Source: Marinitoga piezophila KA3
Lineage (GTDB): Bacteria; Thermotogota; Thermotogae; Petrotogales; Petrotogaceae
Assembly (NCBI RefSeq): GCF_000255135.1
Contig: NC_016751.1
Span: forward strand, 1,116,001-1,180,000
Length of the DNA stretch: 64,000 nucleotides
Reading direction: 5' to 3'
Numbering within the stretch: the stretch's first letter is position 1; each line of letters begins with the position of its first letter. This document shows positions 34,160-43,526 of the stretch, one piece after another. A program made the translations under genes and the position numbers. A model generated the notes under the pieces. The model saw nothing but the letters and a program-made list of their open reading frames with translations. It ran no database searches and was not told where the DNA came from.

Positions 34160-34810
34160 ATGGGAATGCTTGACGTAGTTGGACCTGTAATGGTTGGCCC
34201 TTCCAGCTCACATACACTTGGTGCATTAAAAATAGCAAGATTTGCTCACAAATTATTTGGTGAAAAACCAGATAAGGTTATTTTTTATCTTCACGGGTCA
34301 TTTGCCCAGACATATTTAGGACATGGTACAGACAGAGCTTTAATCGCAGGAATTTTAGGATTAAGAGAATATGATTACAGAATCAAAGATGCTTATAATC
34401 TCGCTAAAAAAGAAAATCTTAATTATTCTTTCGTAAAAACAGACCTTGGAGATGTTCATCCAAATACCGTTTTAATAAGAATGGAAAAAGAAGGAAAGGT
34501 AAATGAAGTCCAGGGTGCCTCAATTGGTGGTGGTGCAATTTTAATCACAAAAATTAATGGCGTTGAATGTGAATTAACAGGAGATTATAATACATTAATC
34601 ATTGTAAATAAAGATAAAAAAGGAGCTCTTGAAAATATTTTGGGCGTGCTGGAAGTAAATATAGCTAATTTATACTTAAAACGAACAAATATTATAGAAG
34701 GAAAGGCTTTAACCATTCTGGAATTAGATGAAATTCCTTCAAACCTTGAAAAACTAAATAATCTCGATTGTGTTTTAAGATACTTTTATATTGGAAGTGA
34801 TAAGGAATGA
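34160..34810 (+). CDS. sdaAB: L-serine dehydratase beta subunit
   Basis: One half of the iron-sulfur L-serine dehydratase that converts serine to pyruvate and ammonia. The 216-residue protein begins with the diagnostic VVGPVMVGPSSSHTLGA and has GSFAQTYLGHGTDRA. The last ~70 residues form an ACT-like domain (LIIVNKDKKGALENILGVL). GAGGTG precedes the ATG. It overlaps the alpha-subunit gene by ATGA. Confidence 0.95.
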   Translation: MGMLDVVGPVMVGPSSSHTLGALKIARFAHKLFGEKPDKVIFYLHGSFAQTYLGHGTDRALIAGILGLREYDYRIKDAYNLAKKENLNYSFVKTDLGDVHPNTVLIRMEKEGKVNEVQGASIGGGAILITKINGVECELTGDYNTLIIVNKDKKGALENILGVLEVNIANLYLKRTNIIEGKALTILELDEIPSNLEKLNNLDCVLRYFYIGSDKE

Positions 34811-35670
34811 CATTTAAACAAATACTTGAAATGTGGAAAGAAACAAATATCCCTTTTGATGAAATTGTTCTCACAGAAGAAATGGTTGAAACTGGAATTG
34901 ATCCTGTTGATTTAAAAAATAACATGAGAAAAATAGTTCAGGTGATGATTACAGAAGCAGAAAAGAATTATGGTAAAAAACACGAAAGTTTAACGGGATT
35001 AACAGGCGAAAATGCTCCAAAACTGTTAAATCACACGCCAAAAATGCTAAGCGAATTTAATTATGTCGCAACTATTACGGCAATTTCCACAGCAGAAAAT
35101 AATGCAGCAATGGGAAGAATTGTAGCCTGTCCAACAGCTGGTGCATGTGGTGTAGTTCCCGCCTCATTATATGCATTAAAAAAGGTTTATAATGCCACAG
35201 AGGATGAACTGTTATCCTCTTTTATAGTTGCCGGAGCTATTGGCAGTATCATCGCTAAAAAAGCCACTATTTCCGGTGCTGCCGGTGGCTGTCAGGCCGA
35301 AATTGGAACCGCTGCAGCTATGGCATCAGCAGCTTTGACTTATTACTTTTCAAAAGATGCAGAAAAGTGCGGCAATGCAGCAGCATTAGCTCTAAAATCA
35401 TTAATGGGACTTGTTTGTGATCCAGTAGGTGGATTTGTTGAAGTGCCATGTGTAAAAAGAAATGGCTCTGCTACAAATGTCGCTATTGTTGCTGCAGAAA
35501 TGGCATTAGCAGGTATTGAAAGCGTTATTCCATTTGATGAAGTTGTCGATGCAATGTATAAGGTAGGAAAGATGATGCATGAAGATTTAAGAGAAACAGG
35601 AAATGGCGGAATTGCCGCAACACCAACTGCACAAAAATTAGTTCTTGAAATAAAGAAAAATTGGAAATAG
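34807..35670 (+). CDS. sdaAA: L-serine dehydratase alpha subunit
   Basis: The catalytic, 4Fe-4S-carrying half of the two-subunit serine dehydratase, 287 residues. The CPTAGACGVVPA block near residue 110, the GAAGGCQAEIGTAAAM block and GLVCDPVGGFVEVPCVKRN hold the cluster cysteines. The ATGA overlap with sdaAB ensures equal synthesis. A long terminator follows. Confidence 0.95.
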   Translation: MTFKQILEMWKETNIPFDEIVLTEEMVETGIDPVDLKNNMRKIVQVMITEAEKNYGKKHESLTGLTGENAPKLLNHTPKMLSEFNYVATITAISTAENNAAMGRIVACPTAGACGVVPASLYALKKVYNATEDELLSSFIVAGAIGSIIAKKATISGAAGGCQAEIGTAAAMASAALTYYFSKDAEKCGNAAALALKSLMGLVCDPVGGFVEVPCVKRNGSATNVAIVAAEMALAGIESVIPFDEVVDAMYKVGKMMHEDLRETGNGGIAATPTAQKLVLEIKKNWK

Positions 35671-35684
35671 CTACTCAAAAACGC

Positions 35685-35732
35685 GAATACATCTATGTAA
35701 TTTTTAAGTTACTTAGATGTATTCTTTTTTTT
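35685..35732 (+). terminator. terminator after sdaAA
   Basis: A 16-bp stem with one mismatch (35685-35700 with 35709-35724) is followed by eight T. Confidence 0.85.
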
Positions 35733-35743
35733 ACCTGAAATCA

Positions 35744-35772
35744 TTGACAAATCTAAAAAATAAATGTATAAT
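35744..35772 (+). promoter_or_regulatory. consensus promoter of the peroxiredoxin gene
   Basis: TTGACA (35744-35749), 17-nt spacer, TATAAT (35767-35772). It is a perfect match to the housekeeping consensus and one of the strongest promoters in the window. Confidence 0.9.
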
Positions 35773-35777
35773 AAAAA

Positions 35778-35790
35778 TGTAATCATTACA
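35778..35790. promoter_or_regulatory. PerR/Fur-like operator candidate
   Basis: TGTAATCATTACA is a perfect 6-1-6 inverted repeat at the likely transcription start. It shares the TAATnATTA core of the PerR box of Bacillus. Binding here would block transcription of the peroxiredoxin gene until peroxide inactivates the repressor. Confidence 0.6.
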
Positions 35791-35821
35791 AAATTAAAAA
35801 ACTAACACGGAGGTGTTTAAA

Positions 35822-36463
35822 ATGGCAAATATACCATTAATAGGAGAAAAGTTTCCAGAATTAGAAGTTGTTACAACACACGGAGTAATGAAATTACCTG
35901 AAGCATTTAAAGGCAAATGGTTTGTATTATTCAGTCACCCTGCAGATTTCACACCAGTATGTACAACAGAATTTGTAGGTTTTCAAAAAAGATATGATGA
36001 ATTCAAAAAATTAAACACAGAATTAATAGGATTAAGTATTGACCAGGTATTCTCACACATTAGCTGGATTAACTGGATTAAAGAAAAATTAGGTGTTGAA
36101 ATTAAATATCCTGTTATTGCAGACGACAGAGGAATTGTAGCTGAACAGTTAGGATTAATTCATGCTGTAGGTAGTCACACAGTAAGAGCTGTTTTCATTG
36201 TTGATCCTAACGGAATTGTAAGAGCAATTATTTATTATCCACCAGAATTAGGAAGAAATCTTGACGAAATTATTAGAGCAGTTAAAGCTTTACAAATTTC
36301 AGATAAATCAAAAGCAGCAATGCCAGCAAATTGGCCAGAAAATGAATTAATAGGCGATAAAGTTATTATTCCACCAGCAGCTGATGTAAAAACAGCTGAA
36401 GAAAGATTGAAGAATTACGAAGGATACGATTGGTGGTTTGTTTATAAAAAACTTGAAGATTAA
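35822..36463 (+). CDS. 1-Cys peroxiredoxin (Prx6/AhpC-TSA family)
   Basis: Reduces hydrogen and organic peroxides. The 213-residue protein has the peroxidatic motif [13 protein letters not shown] near residues 39-51. It contains only this one Cys, so it needs an external thiol partner. The long C-terminal domain ([13 protein letters not shown] end) fits the Prx6 type found in thermophilic bacteria and archaea. The ATG at 35822 follows GGAGGTG. A consensus promoter and a PerR-like box precede it. Confidence 0.92.
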   Translation: MANIPLIGEKFPELEVVTTHGVMKLPEAFKGKWFVLFSHPADFTPVCTTEFVGFQKRYDEFKKLNTELIGLSIDQVFSHISWINWIKEKLGVEIKYPVIADDRGIVAEQLGLIHAVGSHTVRAVFIVDPNGIVRAIIYYPPELGRNLDEIIRAVKALQISDKSKAAMPANWPENELIGDKVIIPPAADVKTAEERLKNYEGYDWWFVYKKLED

Positions 36464-36512
36464 TCAAATAGCGTTTTACAGTAATTCATCCCCTAAATAG
36501 AATGAAACATTG

Positions 36513-36540
36513 GGCTTCCTGTAACAGGAAGCCTTTTTTT
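36513..36540 (+). terminator. terminator after the peroxiredoxin gene
   Basis: GGCTTCCTG-TAA-CAGGAAGCC followed by seven T. Confidence 0.9.
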
Positions 36541-36541
36541 G

Positions 36542-36550
36542 TGTTATAAT
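36542..36550 (+). promoter_or_regulatory. extended -10 promoter of the HD-GYP gene
   Basis: TGT-TATAAT directly after the terminator, 31 nt before the start codon. Confidence 0.6.
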
Positions 36551-36580
36551 TAAATAAAGAAAAATTACGAGGTGGATATA

Positions 36581-38788
36581 ATGAAAACACTTGAAAGATC
36601 CTTTATAAAACTTGTAACCATATACTATTTAATACCTTTTTTATTAATAGCTTTGTATTTATCAATTAATACATATAACAAAGATATATCCTTCAAAACA
36701 ACAGTGATAGAAACAAAGATAAACAATTTAAAAGGTGTAATAGAACTTGTTTTAGAAAGCAAGATGACCATCATTGACAATCTTGCCGAAAATATAAAAG
36801 AAGGAGCTTCTGATATAAAAACCATTTTAAATGGAACGTATATAATTAATTCACCAGATTTACGATTAATATATTTTGTAGATAACAAAGGTAATCTCAC
36901 AGTGGCTCCACAGATTGAAATACCAGAAAATTTTGATTTTAAAAAAACAAAATGGTATCAGACAGCTTTAAAAGAAGGTTTTTCTCTCACAACCTCCTTT
37001 GAAGATCCTGAAAAAACAAAAATGGTTGTAACTCTCTCAAAAGCTATTTATGATGATAATAACAATTTTTTAGGCATTATATCTCTTGATATGACTTCTG
37101 AAAAAATGAAGAAAATTCTTCAAAAATTTGATCTATACAAAGATGAAAATCTTTATATTATAAATACAACTGGAGATGTAATATTTAATAACGTTGATAA
37201 AAAACTTAAATTCGATATAGATTTTAAAACACTTCCAGATGATACAAAAATAATAAATTCAAATGGAAAAAAAATGTACTATACAAATATTAAAAACAGA
37301 CTTTTTGTAATATATGTATTTGATAACGTTGCAATCATTAAAAATGCTTTAATAAAATCTGTTGCGTATTTTATAGTTTTCCTTTCTTTTGTACTAATTG
37401 GTTCTTATTTTATCCAGAAGCATTTAAAGAAAAATATTGTTATACCTTTAGAATCGCTTTCAAATACAATGCAGGGATTTGTTAAAGATATTAATAAGAA
37501 AAAATTTGGTGGTTTTAGACTACCAAAAACAGATATACAGGAAATTAATGATATAATCGTTTCTTTTAGAACACTTTCCAGCACAATTATAGCAACAACT
37601 ACAAATATGAATCTATTAAATGATCAACTTAAACGAATTTATAAGGTTACACAGGATGTAAATAGATTCTTCTTTAAATTTATCGATATAATTATTTCAC
37701 TGGATAAGAAAGATTTAACAATTGAAGAGTTCTTTGAATCAACTCTGGAAATATTAATATCTCAAATAAAAGAAGCAAAATATGGAAGCATCTCTATTTT
37801 ACAGGGAAATAAATGGAAATATATTGCTGCAGTTGGGCATGATATTGAAAAATTAAATGAATTAAATCTCGAAAATTCTATTGATTTGCATTTTGAGGAA
37901 AAAGTAAATATTATAAGATATAATGAAATGTTTGAATATAACAAAAAAATATTAAACGAAGAAGAATTTAAAAAATTAAAAGAAGCTACCAAACCATTTA
38001 AAGAAGCTATGACATATATAGGCAATCTTGAATGTTGTAAATTAATGATTTCCGTAGAAATCCCTGAAGAAGAAAAGATCAGATTTTCAGCAGAAAGCAG
38101 AGAAATATTTACAGCATTTATTGTATTATCAAAAATATTTATAGAGCAAAAATTTGAAATTGAAAAAATCGAAAAAATTTACTTTAAATTTGCTCAAAAA
38201 CTTGCTTCTATCGCAGAAGGGCATGACGACGTTACCGGAAAACATATATTTAGAGTTGGTAAAATTTCCGCATTTATTGCTAAAAAAATGGGCTTTGACG
38301 ATAAAACCGTTGAATTATTTGAAAAGTATGCTCCTTTACACGATATTGGTAAAATATACGTTCCACATGAAATATTAAATAAAGAAGGAAAATTAACTGA
38401 CGAAGAATTTGAAGAAATGAAAAAACACACCATTTATGCCAAAAAACTTTTAGATGATGATAAACAATTTAAATTTGCACTTAATATAGCTCTTTATCAT
38501 CATGAAAATTGCGACGGAAGCGGATATCCATATGGATTAAAATGTGAGGAGATTCCTATAGAAGCCGCAATAGTAAAGGTTGTAGATGTATATGATGCCC
38601 TTCGTGCCAAAAGACCATATAAACGTGCATTTTCACATAAAGAAGTTATGAAGATAATTACTCAAGGTGATAATAGAACCAATCCAACTGACTTTCATAA
38701 AGAAGTATTAAAAGTATTTATCGAAAATGAAAAGGAAATAGAAAAATTATGGGATGAAATAAATAACAGCGGAGGTGAAGAGGTTTGA
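36581..38788 (+). CDS. membrane sensor HD-GYP protein (predicted c-di-GMP phosphodiesterase)
   Basis: 735 residues. In order: a membrane segment (about 10-30), a periplasmic Cache-like sensor (about 35-255, with [13 protein letters not shown] and [11 protein letters not shown]), a second membrane segment (about 260-280), a HAMP-like linker, a GAF-like region (about 370-530) and an HD-GYP domain. The HD-GYP motifs are intact: GHDDVTGKH near 547, LHDIGKI near 585, HHEN near 640 and DGSGYPYG. It should sense an external signal and hydrolyse cyclic di-GMP. The ATG at 36581 follows GAGGTGG. It overlaps the next gene by 4 bp. Confidence 0.88.
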   Translation: MKTLERSFIKLVTIYYLIPFLLIALYLSINTYNKDISFKTTVIETKINNLKGVIELVLESKMTIIDNLAENIKEGASDIKTILNGTYIINSPDLRLIYFVDNKGNLTVAPQIEIPENFDFKKTKWYQTALKEGFSLTTSFEDPEKTKMVVTLSKAIYDDNNNFLGIISLDMTSEKMKKILQKFDLYKDENLYIINTTGDVIFNNVDKKLKFDIDFKTLPDDTKIINSNGKKMYYTNIKNRLFVIYVFDNVAIIKNALIKSVAYFIVFLSFVLIGSYFIQKHLKKNIVIPLESLSNTMQGFVKDINKKKFGGFRLPKTDIQEINDIIVSFRTLSSTIIATTTNMNLLNDQLKRIYKVTQDVNRFFFKFIDIIISLDKKDLTIEEFFESTLEILISQIKEAKYGSISILQGNKWKYIAAVGHDIEKLNELNLENSIDLHFEEKVNIIRYNEMFEYNKKILNEEEFKKLKEATKPFKEAMTYIGNLECCKLMISVEIPEEEKIRFSAESREIFTAFIVLSKIFIEQKFEIEKIEKIYFKFAQKLASIAEGHDDVTGKHIFRVGKISAFIAKKMGFDDKTVELFEKYAPLHDIGKIYVPHEILNKEGKLTDEEFEEMKKHTIYAKKLLDDDKQFKFALNIALYHHENCDGSGYPYGLKCEEIPIEAAIVKVVDVYDALRAKRPYKRAFSHKEVMKIITQGDNRTNPTDFHKEVLKVFIENEKEIEKLWDEINNSGGEEV

Positions 38789-39276
38789 GCATTAATATTG
38801 AAGCAGTTGATATTAAATTTCCAGAAGATTGTAATGTTATTGTTGGGCAATCTCATTTTATAAAAACCGTTGAAGATATTTATGAAAAAATAGTAACAAC
38901 AAACCCGGGAATGAAATTTGGTATTGCTTTTAATGAAGCAAGCGGTCCAAGATTAATTAGATTTGACGGCAACGATGAAGAATTAATCAATGTTGCCATT
39001 GAAAACGCTAAAAAGGTTGGCGCTGGACACTTTTTCATTATAGTATTAAGAGATGGATATCCTATAAACATACTTCCTGGATTAAAACAGGTTCAGGAAA
39101 TAGTAAATATCTTTGCAGCAACAGCTAACCCTTTACAGGTATTAGTTGCTGAAACAAATTCAGGAAGAGGAGTAATAGGTGTTGTAGATGGTCAGCCTCC
39201 TCTGGGAGTTGAAGGAGAAGAAGACAAGAAAAAAAGATGGGAATTCTTAAGAAATATAACAAAATATAAAAGGTGA
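38785..39276 (+). CDS. adenosine-specific kinase family protein
   Basis: The 163-residue protein belongs to the small adenosine-specific kinase family (PF04008 type) described in Pyrobaculum, with [21 protein letters not shown] and [17 protein letters not shown] conserved. The start is TTG at 38785 after GGAGGTG; the TTGA overlaps the HD-GYP stop, so the two are translationally coupled. Why a nucleoside kinase is coupled to a c-di-GMP enzyme is not clear; both handle adenine or guanine nucleotides. Confidence 0.85.
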   Translation: MSINIEAVDIKFPEDCNVIVGQSHFIKTVEDIYEKIVTTNPGMKFGIAFNEASGPRLIRFDGNDEELINVAIENAKKVGAGHFFIIVLRDGYPINILPGLKQVQEIVNIFAATANPLQVLVAETNSGRGVIGVVDGQPPLGVEGEEDKKKRWEFLRNITKYKR

Positions 39277-39297
39277 GGCCTTAAGGCTTCACCTTTT
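39268..39297. terminator. bidirectional terminator
   Basis: AAAAGGTGAGGCC-TTAA-GGCTTCACCTTTT (one mismatch). It contains the kinase stop codon and also ends the tRNA transcript from the other strand. Confidence 0.8.
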
Positions 39298-39307
39298 ATA
39301 TTTAATC

Positions 39308-39383
39308 TGGTCGGGGCGACCGGAGTCGAACCGGCGACCTTCAAATCCCGAATTTGACACGCTACCATCTGCGCTACGCCCCG
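39308..39383 (-). tRNA. tRNA-Pro(CGG)
   Basis: A 76-nt cloverleaf read on the - strand: acceptor CGGGGCG (39377-39383) pairs with CGCCCCG before the discriminator A and an encoded CCA. D arm GCGC..GCGT, anticodon stem TCAAA/TTTGA with loop TTCGGGA giving anticodon CGG, and a T arm with GGTTCGACTCC. It reads the CCG proline codon. Confidence 0.93.
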
Positions 39384-39406
39384 AACTATAATAAAATTTT
39401 AGCATA

Positions 39407-39443
39407 TAAATTATATCATAAAAAGCAAAAAATGTGATATAAT
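39407..39443. promoter_or_regulatory. divergent extended -10 promoters (tRNA-Pro and H-NOX receptor)
   Basis: TGATATAAT occurs on the - strand (TATAAT 39410-39415) in front of tRNA-Pro and on the + strand (TATAAT 39438-39443) in front of the H-NOX chemoreceptor gene, about 25 bp apart. Confidence 0.7.
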
Positions 39444-39493
39444 TATTAAGAGAAAGTGAATTTAAAAAGATAAATATGAATGGAGGAAAAGTC

Positions 39494-41311
39494 ATGAAAA
39501 GATTGTTGGTTTTCACATGGATTGAAACATGGGAAAAGCTTTTTGGAGAAGATACTGTAAAAAAAATTCTCGAAAGAAATAATGTTAATATCAATGAAAA
39601 AGGATCCCCGCTTGAAGATTTTGATGAAAACTTACTGGAAAAAATCATCAGGGAAATTGCAGACTCTGCCGGCATTAGTCGATTTGAAATGATGAAAAGA
39701 ACCGGAAAGGCCAATATACAAACATTCTCAAAATGGTATCCTTTATTCTTTAAAAAACCAAATGCTTTATCTTTTTTAGCAGCCATGGACACAGTTCATT
39801 TATTACTTACACGAAGGCTTAAAGGTCTTGTCCCACCAAGAATTATATTTGAACCAATAAAAGAAAATAGTGCATATCTTACATATAAATCCAGAAGAAA
39901 CTTTCAACCATATTTTCTTGGTTTAATCGATGGCGTCTCAGAATATTTCAACGAACGAGTTGAAGTTGAAAAAATCGAAGAAAAACAGGAAGATGGTATG
40001 AATGTTTTAAAGGTGAAAATCACAGGTGAAAAACCTTATGTTCGAATTGAAAAAATGTCTATTTTTAACACTATCTCTTTAGGATTAATAAAAACATTTG
40101 AAAATTTATTTGTAATACTAATACCATTATTTGCATTTATTGTTTCTTATCTTTCTTTTAAGTTTATAAGCAACGATATTATAGCCGGTATTGTAACAGC
40201 AGTTATTTTAGGAGCACTTTCCTATATAGGGGTCTTTGATTATAAAAAAGGAAGAAAGATTATAAAAGACATATTTGAAAATTACAAAAAAAGGAATTTC
40301 GATTATCCTGTTGTTGTAAAAGGTGCAAAAGAAATATCAGAAATTACCGATGAATTTTATGAATTAACCGATGAACTCAGAAAAATTTTACTTGGTGTTA
40401 CCGGTGATGTGCAGGAAATCGAAGGCTCTGTAGATAACGTTACTAACTCAGCACAAAATCTAAAAGATTTAATAGATACCATGCGTGACCTTGCACAACA
40501 GGTAGCAGATACATCCGTCCAAATTAGTTCTGATACAGAATATGTTTCAGAAGCTATTAATTCAAACGTTGACACATTATCAGAAATAGTTGTAAAAGAA
40601 AGCGATATGGTTGGTTCATTAAATGAAGCAGTAAATTCTATTATGGACTCAGCTAAAAACGTTGAAGAATCTTCCATAGGTATTTTTGAAATGAGCAAAA
40701 GATTTAAAGAGCTTGTTGATTTAGGCGATACACTTCAAAATGAAGCAGAACAAATCAAAGAAATTGCAGCAACAGTTATGAATATTGCAGAACAAACAAA
40801 CTTACTGGCGTTAAACGCTGCTATAGAGGCTGCAAGGGCAGGAGAAGCTGGAAAAGGCTTTGCAGTTGTTGCAGATGAAATTAGAAAACTTGCAGAAGAA
40901 TCTAAAAAATCCGCAAATAATATATCCGAATTCCTCGGTTCAGTTTCAAATGGTATTAACGATTTAACGACAAAACTCACAAGTGAGTTTGAAGAAATGA
41001 AATCACAATCAGAACAGTTAAAGAAAAATTCTGATGAAAATAAAGCAGCAAGTGAAGAGATATCTCAAATTGCCGAAGAAATTTCCGTTCTCATTACACG
41101 TTTAAAACAGGAAGAAGAAAAACTGGAAAATACCACTCAAAATATAGAAAGTTTATTGGCTATTTCAGAAGAAAGTGCAGCCACAGCACAGGAAATCAGC
41201 GCATCTATACAAAACTTCTTATTTAATACCAAAGAGATACTTGAAGAAGTTGATAAAATCGGCGGTTACATAAAGATACTTTATGACAACTTTGAAGGTA
41301 TTAATATATAG
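39494..41311 (+). CDS. H-NOX (heme NO/O2-binding) domain methyl-accepting chemotaxis protein
   Basis: 605 residues: an N-terminal cytoplasmic H-NOX heme domain (1-185), two membrane segments (about 205-250), then a chemoreceptor signalling domain with the hairpin tip [20 protein letters not shown] near 435. The heme ligand H102 and the propionate-binding Y131-x-S133-x-R135 are at canonical positions. W9, N74 and Y140, which hold O2 in the Thermoanaerobacter H-NOX, are all present. The protein should therefore bind O2 and steer chemotaxis. The ATG at 39494 follows GGAGG; an ATG at 39476 lies before it. Confidence 0.93.
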   Translation: MKRLLVFTWIETWEKLFGEDTVKKILERNNVNINEKGSPLEDFDENLLEKIIREIADSAGISRFEMMKRTGKANIQTFSKWYPLFFKKPNALSFLAAMDTVHLLLTRRLKGLVPPRIIFEPIKENSAYLTYKSRRNFQPYFLGLIDGVSEYFNERVEVEKIEEKQEDGMNVLKVKITGEKPYVRIEKMSIFNTISLGLIKTFENLFVILIPLFAFIVSYLSFKFISNDIIAGIVTAVILGALSYIGVFDYKKGRKIIKDIFENYKKRNFDYPVVVKGAKEISEITDEFYELTDELRKILLGVTGDVQEIEGSVDNVTNSAQNLKDLIDTMRDLAQQVADTSVQISSDTEYVSEAINSNVDTLSEIVVKESDMVGSLNEAVNSIMDSAKNVEESSIGIFEMSKRFKELVDLGDTLQNEAEQIKEIAATVMNIAEQTNLLALNAAIEAARAGEAGKGFAVVADEIRKLAEESKKSANNISEFLGSVSNGINDLTTKLTSEFEEMKSQSEQLKKNSDENKAASEEISQIAEEISVLITRLKQEEEKLENTTQNIESLLAISEESAATAQEISASIQNFLFNTKEILEEVDKIGGYIKILYDNFEGINI

Positions 41312-41330
41312 GAATTAAGGGGGAAATTAT

Positions 41331-42128
41331 ATGGAATACAACAAAAATTTAATTTATCAATTAGCAATTTATTTAGGAACACCATCATTCTATAATCTTC
41401 TTGGCGATTTATTAAAGGATGAATCAAAAAGCGAAAAGGTTGTTATTGTAAGAGCAGAAAGAGACAAATGGATAATTCTTGACGCAAAAGGTTTTGCACC
41501 AGAAAAGCTAGCATATGATTCATTAGAAGAACTATTGATAAAATTAGAAGATGTAAACATGCATAAATTCCCATTTAACACATATGTACTATTTGACGGA
41601 CAATTTGAAGATAAGGCTATATTAAGAATTCTTATGATGCTATTTGAAAAAGAAGCTGAACTATACGAAAAGTATAGACTTGAAACAATTATTGATAGAT
41701 TATCCTATCAGCTGGCAGGTCTTGAAAATCTAATTAAATACCTTTCAAAACAAATAAAGGAAGAGGATTTTGTTGAAGCTATACTTGGAAGTCTTTCTGA
41801 AATGTTCTTCTCTACAGTTGCTGTATATAGTCCAGAAAAACAATTAATAAAAAAAGTTGGAAAATTAACTGTTCCTGATGAATTAGAACTCTTTGAAGGT
41901 ATGAATCTCGAAAAAGGTGACGGATACTATACCTTTAATTTCACCGAAGAACAAAAACTATATTATGATGTATTCAACATAAAATGCCTTTTACCATATT
42001 TAAAACATGGAGAATTAAAATATATTTATGTAATTTCAAGAGACACACCTTTTGAAAAGGAAGAAACAGAAATTCTTGAAACAATAAAAAGAATTACACA
42101 GTTTTTCTTTGAAGAAAATGCTATATAA
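41331..42128 (+). CDS. unknown protein encoded with the H-NOX receptor
   Basis: 265 residues, no family recognised, no signal peptide or membrane segment. The first 110 residues look alpha/beta, a helical stretch follows (FEKEAELYEKYRLETIIDRLSYQ), and the last 120 residues have a GAF-like pattern (FVEAILGSLSEMFFSTVAVYS to a helical end). It lies 19 nt after the H-NOX receptor gene with its own GGGGG ribosome site and before the terminator, so the pair is an operon. It may be a cytoplasmic partner of the receptor. Confidence 0.6.
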   Translation: MEYNKNLIYQLAIYLGTPSFYNLLGDLLKDESKSEKVVIVRAERDKWIILDAKGFAPEKLAYDSLEELLIKLEDVNMHKFPFNTYVLFDGQFEDKAILRILMMLFEKEAELYEKYRLETIIDRLSYQLAGLENLIKYLSKQIKEEDFVEAILGSLSEMFFSTVAVYSPEKQLIKKVGKLTVPDELELFEGMNLEKGDGYYTFNFTEEQKLYYDVFNIKCLLPYLKHGELKYIYVISRDTPFEKEETEILETIKRITQFFFEENAI

Positions 42129-42131
42129 CAT

Positions 42132-42165
42132 AAAAAGAGGATTCCTGAATTGGAATCCTCTTTTT
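42132..42165. terminator. bidirectional terminator
   Basis: A 14-bp stem AAAAAGAGGATTCC / GGAATCCTCTTTTT with loop TGAATT lies between convergent genes. Confidence 0.9.
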
Positions 42166-42167
42166 AT

Positions 42168-43514
42168 TTATGACACTGCGTTTTCATATTTTTTTTCAAA
42201 TATTTTGCTTATCTTTTTTGCAACGTTGGTAATATCCCCTGCACCCAGGAATAAAAATACACCGTTTTCAATATCAAGTATCCTATCAATCATTTCATTT
42301 TCAGAATCTACAAATTCAGAGTCAGTTATTAACTTCGCCATTTTCCTTTCATCTACACCATCAATAGGATCTTCAAAAGCTGAATAAATCCTATATACAA
42401 AAACTTTATCCGCATTTTCAAGAACCTGACTGAATTTCTTATAATTCCTGAATAATCTTGTATATCTATGGGGCTGAAAAATAGCTATTATTGGAAAATC
42501 TGGAAAATACTCCTTTGCCGCTTTTATAGTATATTCAACCTCTTCTGGTGTATGTGCATAATCATCAACTACAAATATATGGCTATTTTTAAATAATACA
42601 TTAAACCTTCTATTTACTGAATTAAATGTTTCAAGCGCCTTTTGAATCTTTTCAAATGAAATTCCATGTTCTAAGGCATATGCAACTGCAGCTATTGCAT
42701 CATATGCATAATGTATTCCTGGAAGATTTATTTTTATCATTCCAACATATTTATTTTTATAATTAACCTCAAATGTTTGATAATACCCATGTGGTTGTCT
42801 ATTAAAGAAATAATAATCAGATTTATCGTCCGAACCAAAAGATACCACTAAATTATCATTAAAAACATTCAAAATGGAATCATCGCCATTTAATAATACA
42901 AAGTCCTTTGCATGTGAAGCGTGGGTATATATAGAATCAATAAGATTTTCAAATGAATTATTATAATGTTCAAGATGATCAGGTCTGAGATTGGTAATTA
43001 TAGAAACATCTGTAATGGTATTTCTTATAAAACCATCGCTTTCGTCAACTTCACTGATAATAGGACCTGTTCCCATTCTAAAATTTCCATCTTCAAGATT
43101 ATCATGTATTCCACCAAGAAATACCGTAGGATTACATCCAGATTCCTTTAAAATATGGGAAATCATCGCCGTAGTTGTTGTCTTTCCATCAGTTCCAGTA
43201 ATACCAATACTATAATTGGTTTTTAATATATAATTCAAATATTCCATTCTATTTAGAATAGTTATATTATTTTTTTGCGCATATAAAATTTCAGGGTTAT
43301 CAGATTTTATAGCGGTGCTTTTTATTACTAAATCTGCATCTTTTACATTTTCTTCAGAATGTCCTATAGAAATATCTATATCTTTATTCTTTAAATATTG
43401 TGTCCTTTCGCTATTTGCATTATTGGAACCAGCTACATCATAACCCTTATATTTTGTATAAAGAGCTAATGAACTCATCCCTATACCGCCAATTCCAGAA
43501 AAGAAGTATTTCAT
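42168..43514 (-). CDS. murC: UDP-N-acetylmuramate--L-alanine ligase
   Basis: Adds the first amino acid of the peptidoglycan stem peptide. 448 residues: N-terminal GIGGIGMSSLALY, ATP loop GITGTDGKTTTT near 103-114, EVDESDGF and the FQPHRYTR block near 345, typical of Mur ligases. The order on this strand is murD-ftsW-murG-murC, the end of a dcw-type cluster. The usual C-terminal partners (murB, ddl, ftsQ) do not follow here. Confidence 0.95.
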   Translation of the reverse strand: MKYFFSGIGGIGMSSLALYTKYKGYDVAGSNNANSERTQYLKNKDIDISIGHSEENVKDADLVIKSTAIKSDNPEILYAQKNNITILNRMEYLNYILKTNYSIGITGTDGKTTTTAMISHILKESGCNPTVFLGGIHDNLEDGNFRMGTGPIISEVDESDGFIRNTITDVSIITNLRPDHLEHYNNSFENLIDSIYTHASHAKDFVLLNGDDSILNVFNDNLVVSFGSDDKSDYYFFNRQPHGYYQTFEVNYKNKYVGMIKINLPGIHYAYDAIAAVAYALEHGISFEKIQKALETFNSVNRRFNVLFKNSHIFVVDDYAHTPEEVEYTIKAAKEYFPDFPIIAIFQPHRYTRLFRNYKKFSQVLENADKVFVYRIYSAFEDPIDGVDERKMAKLITDSEFVDSENEMIDRILDIENGVFLFLGAGDITNVAKKISKIFEKKYENAVS

Positions 43515-43526
43515 TTCAGGTTCCTC

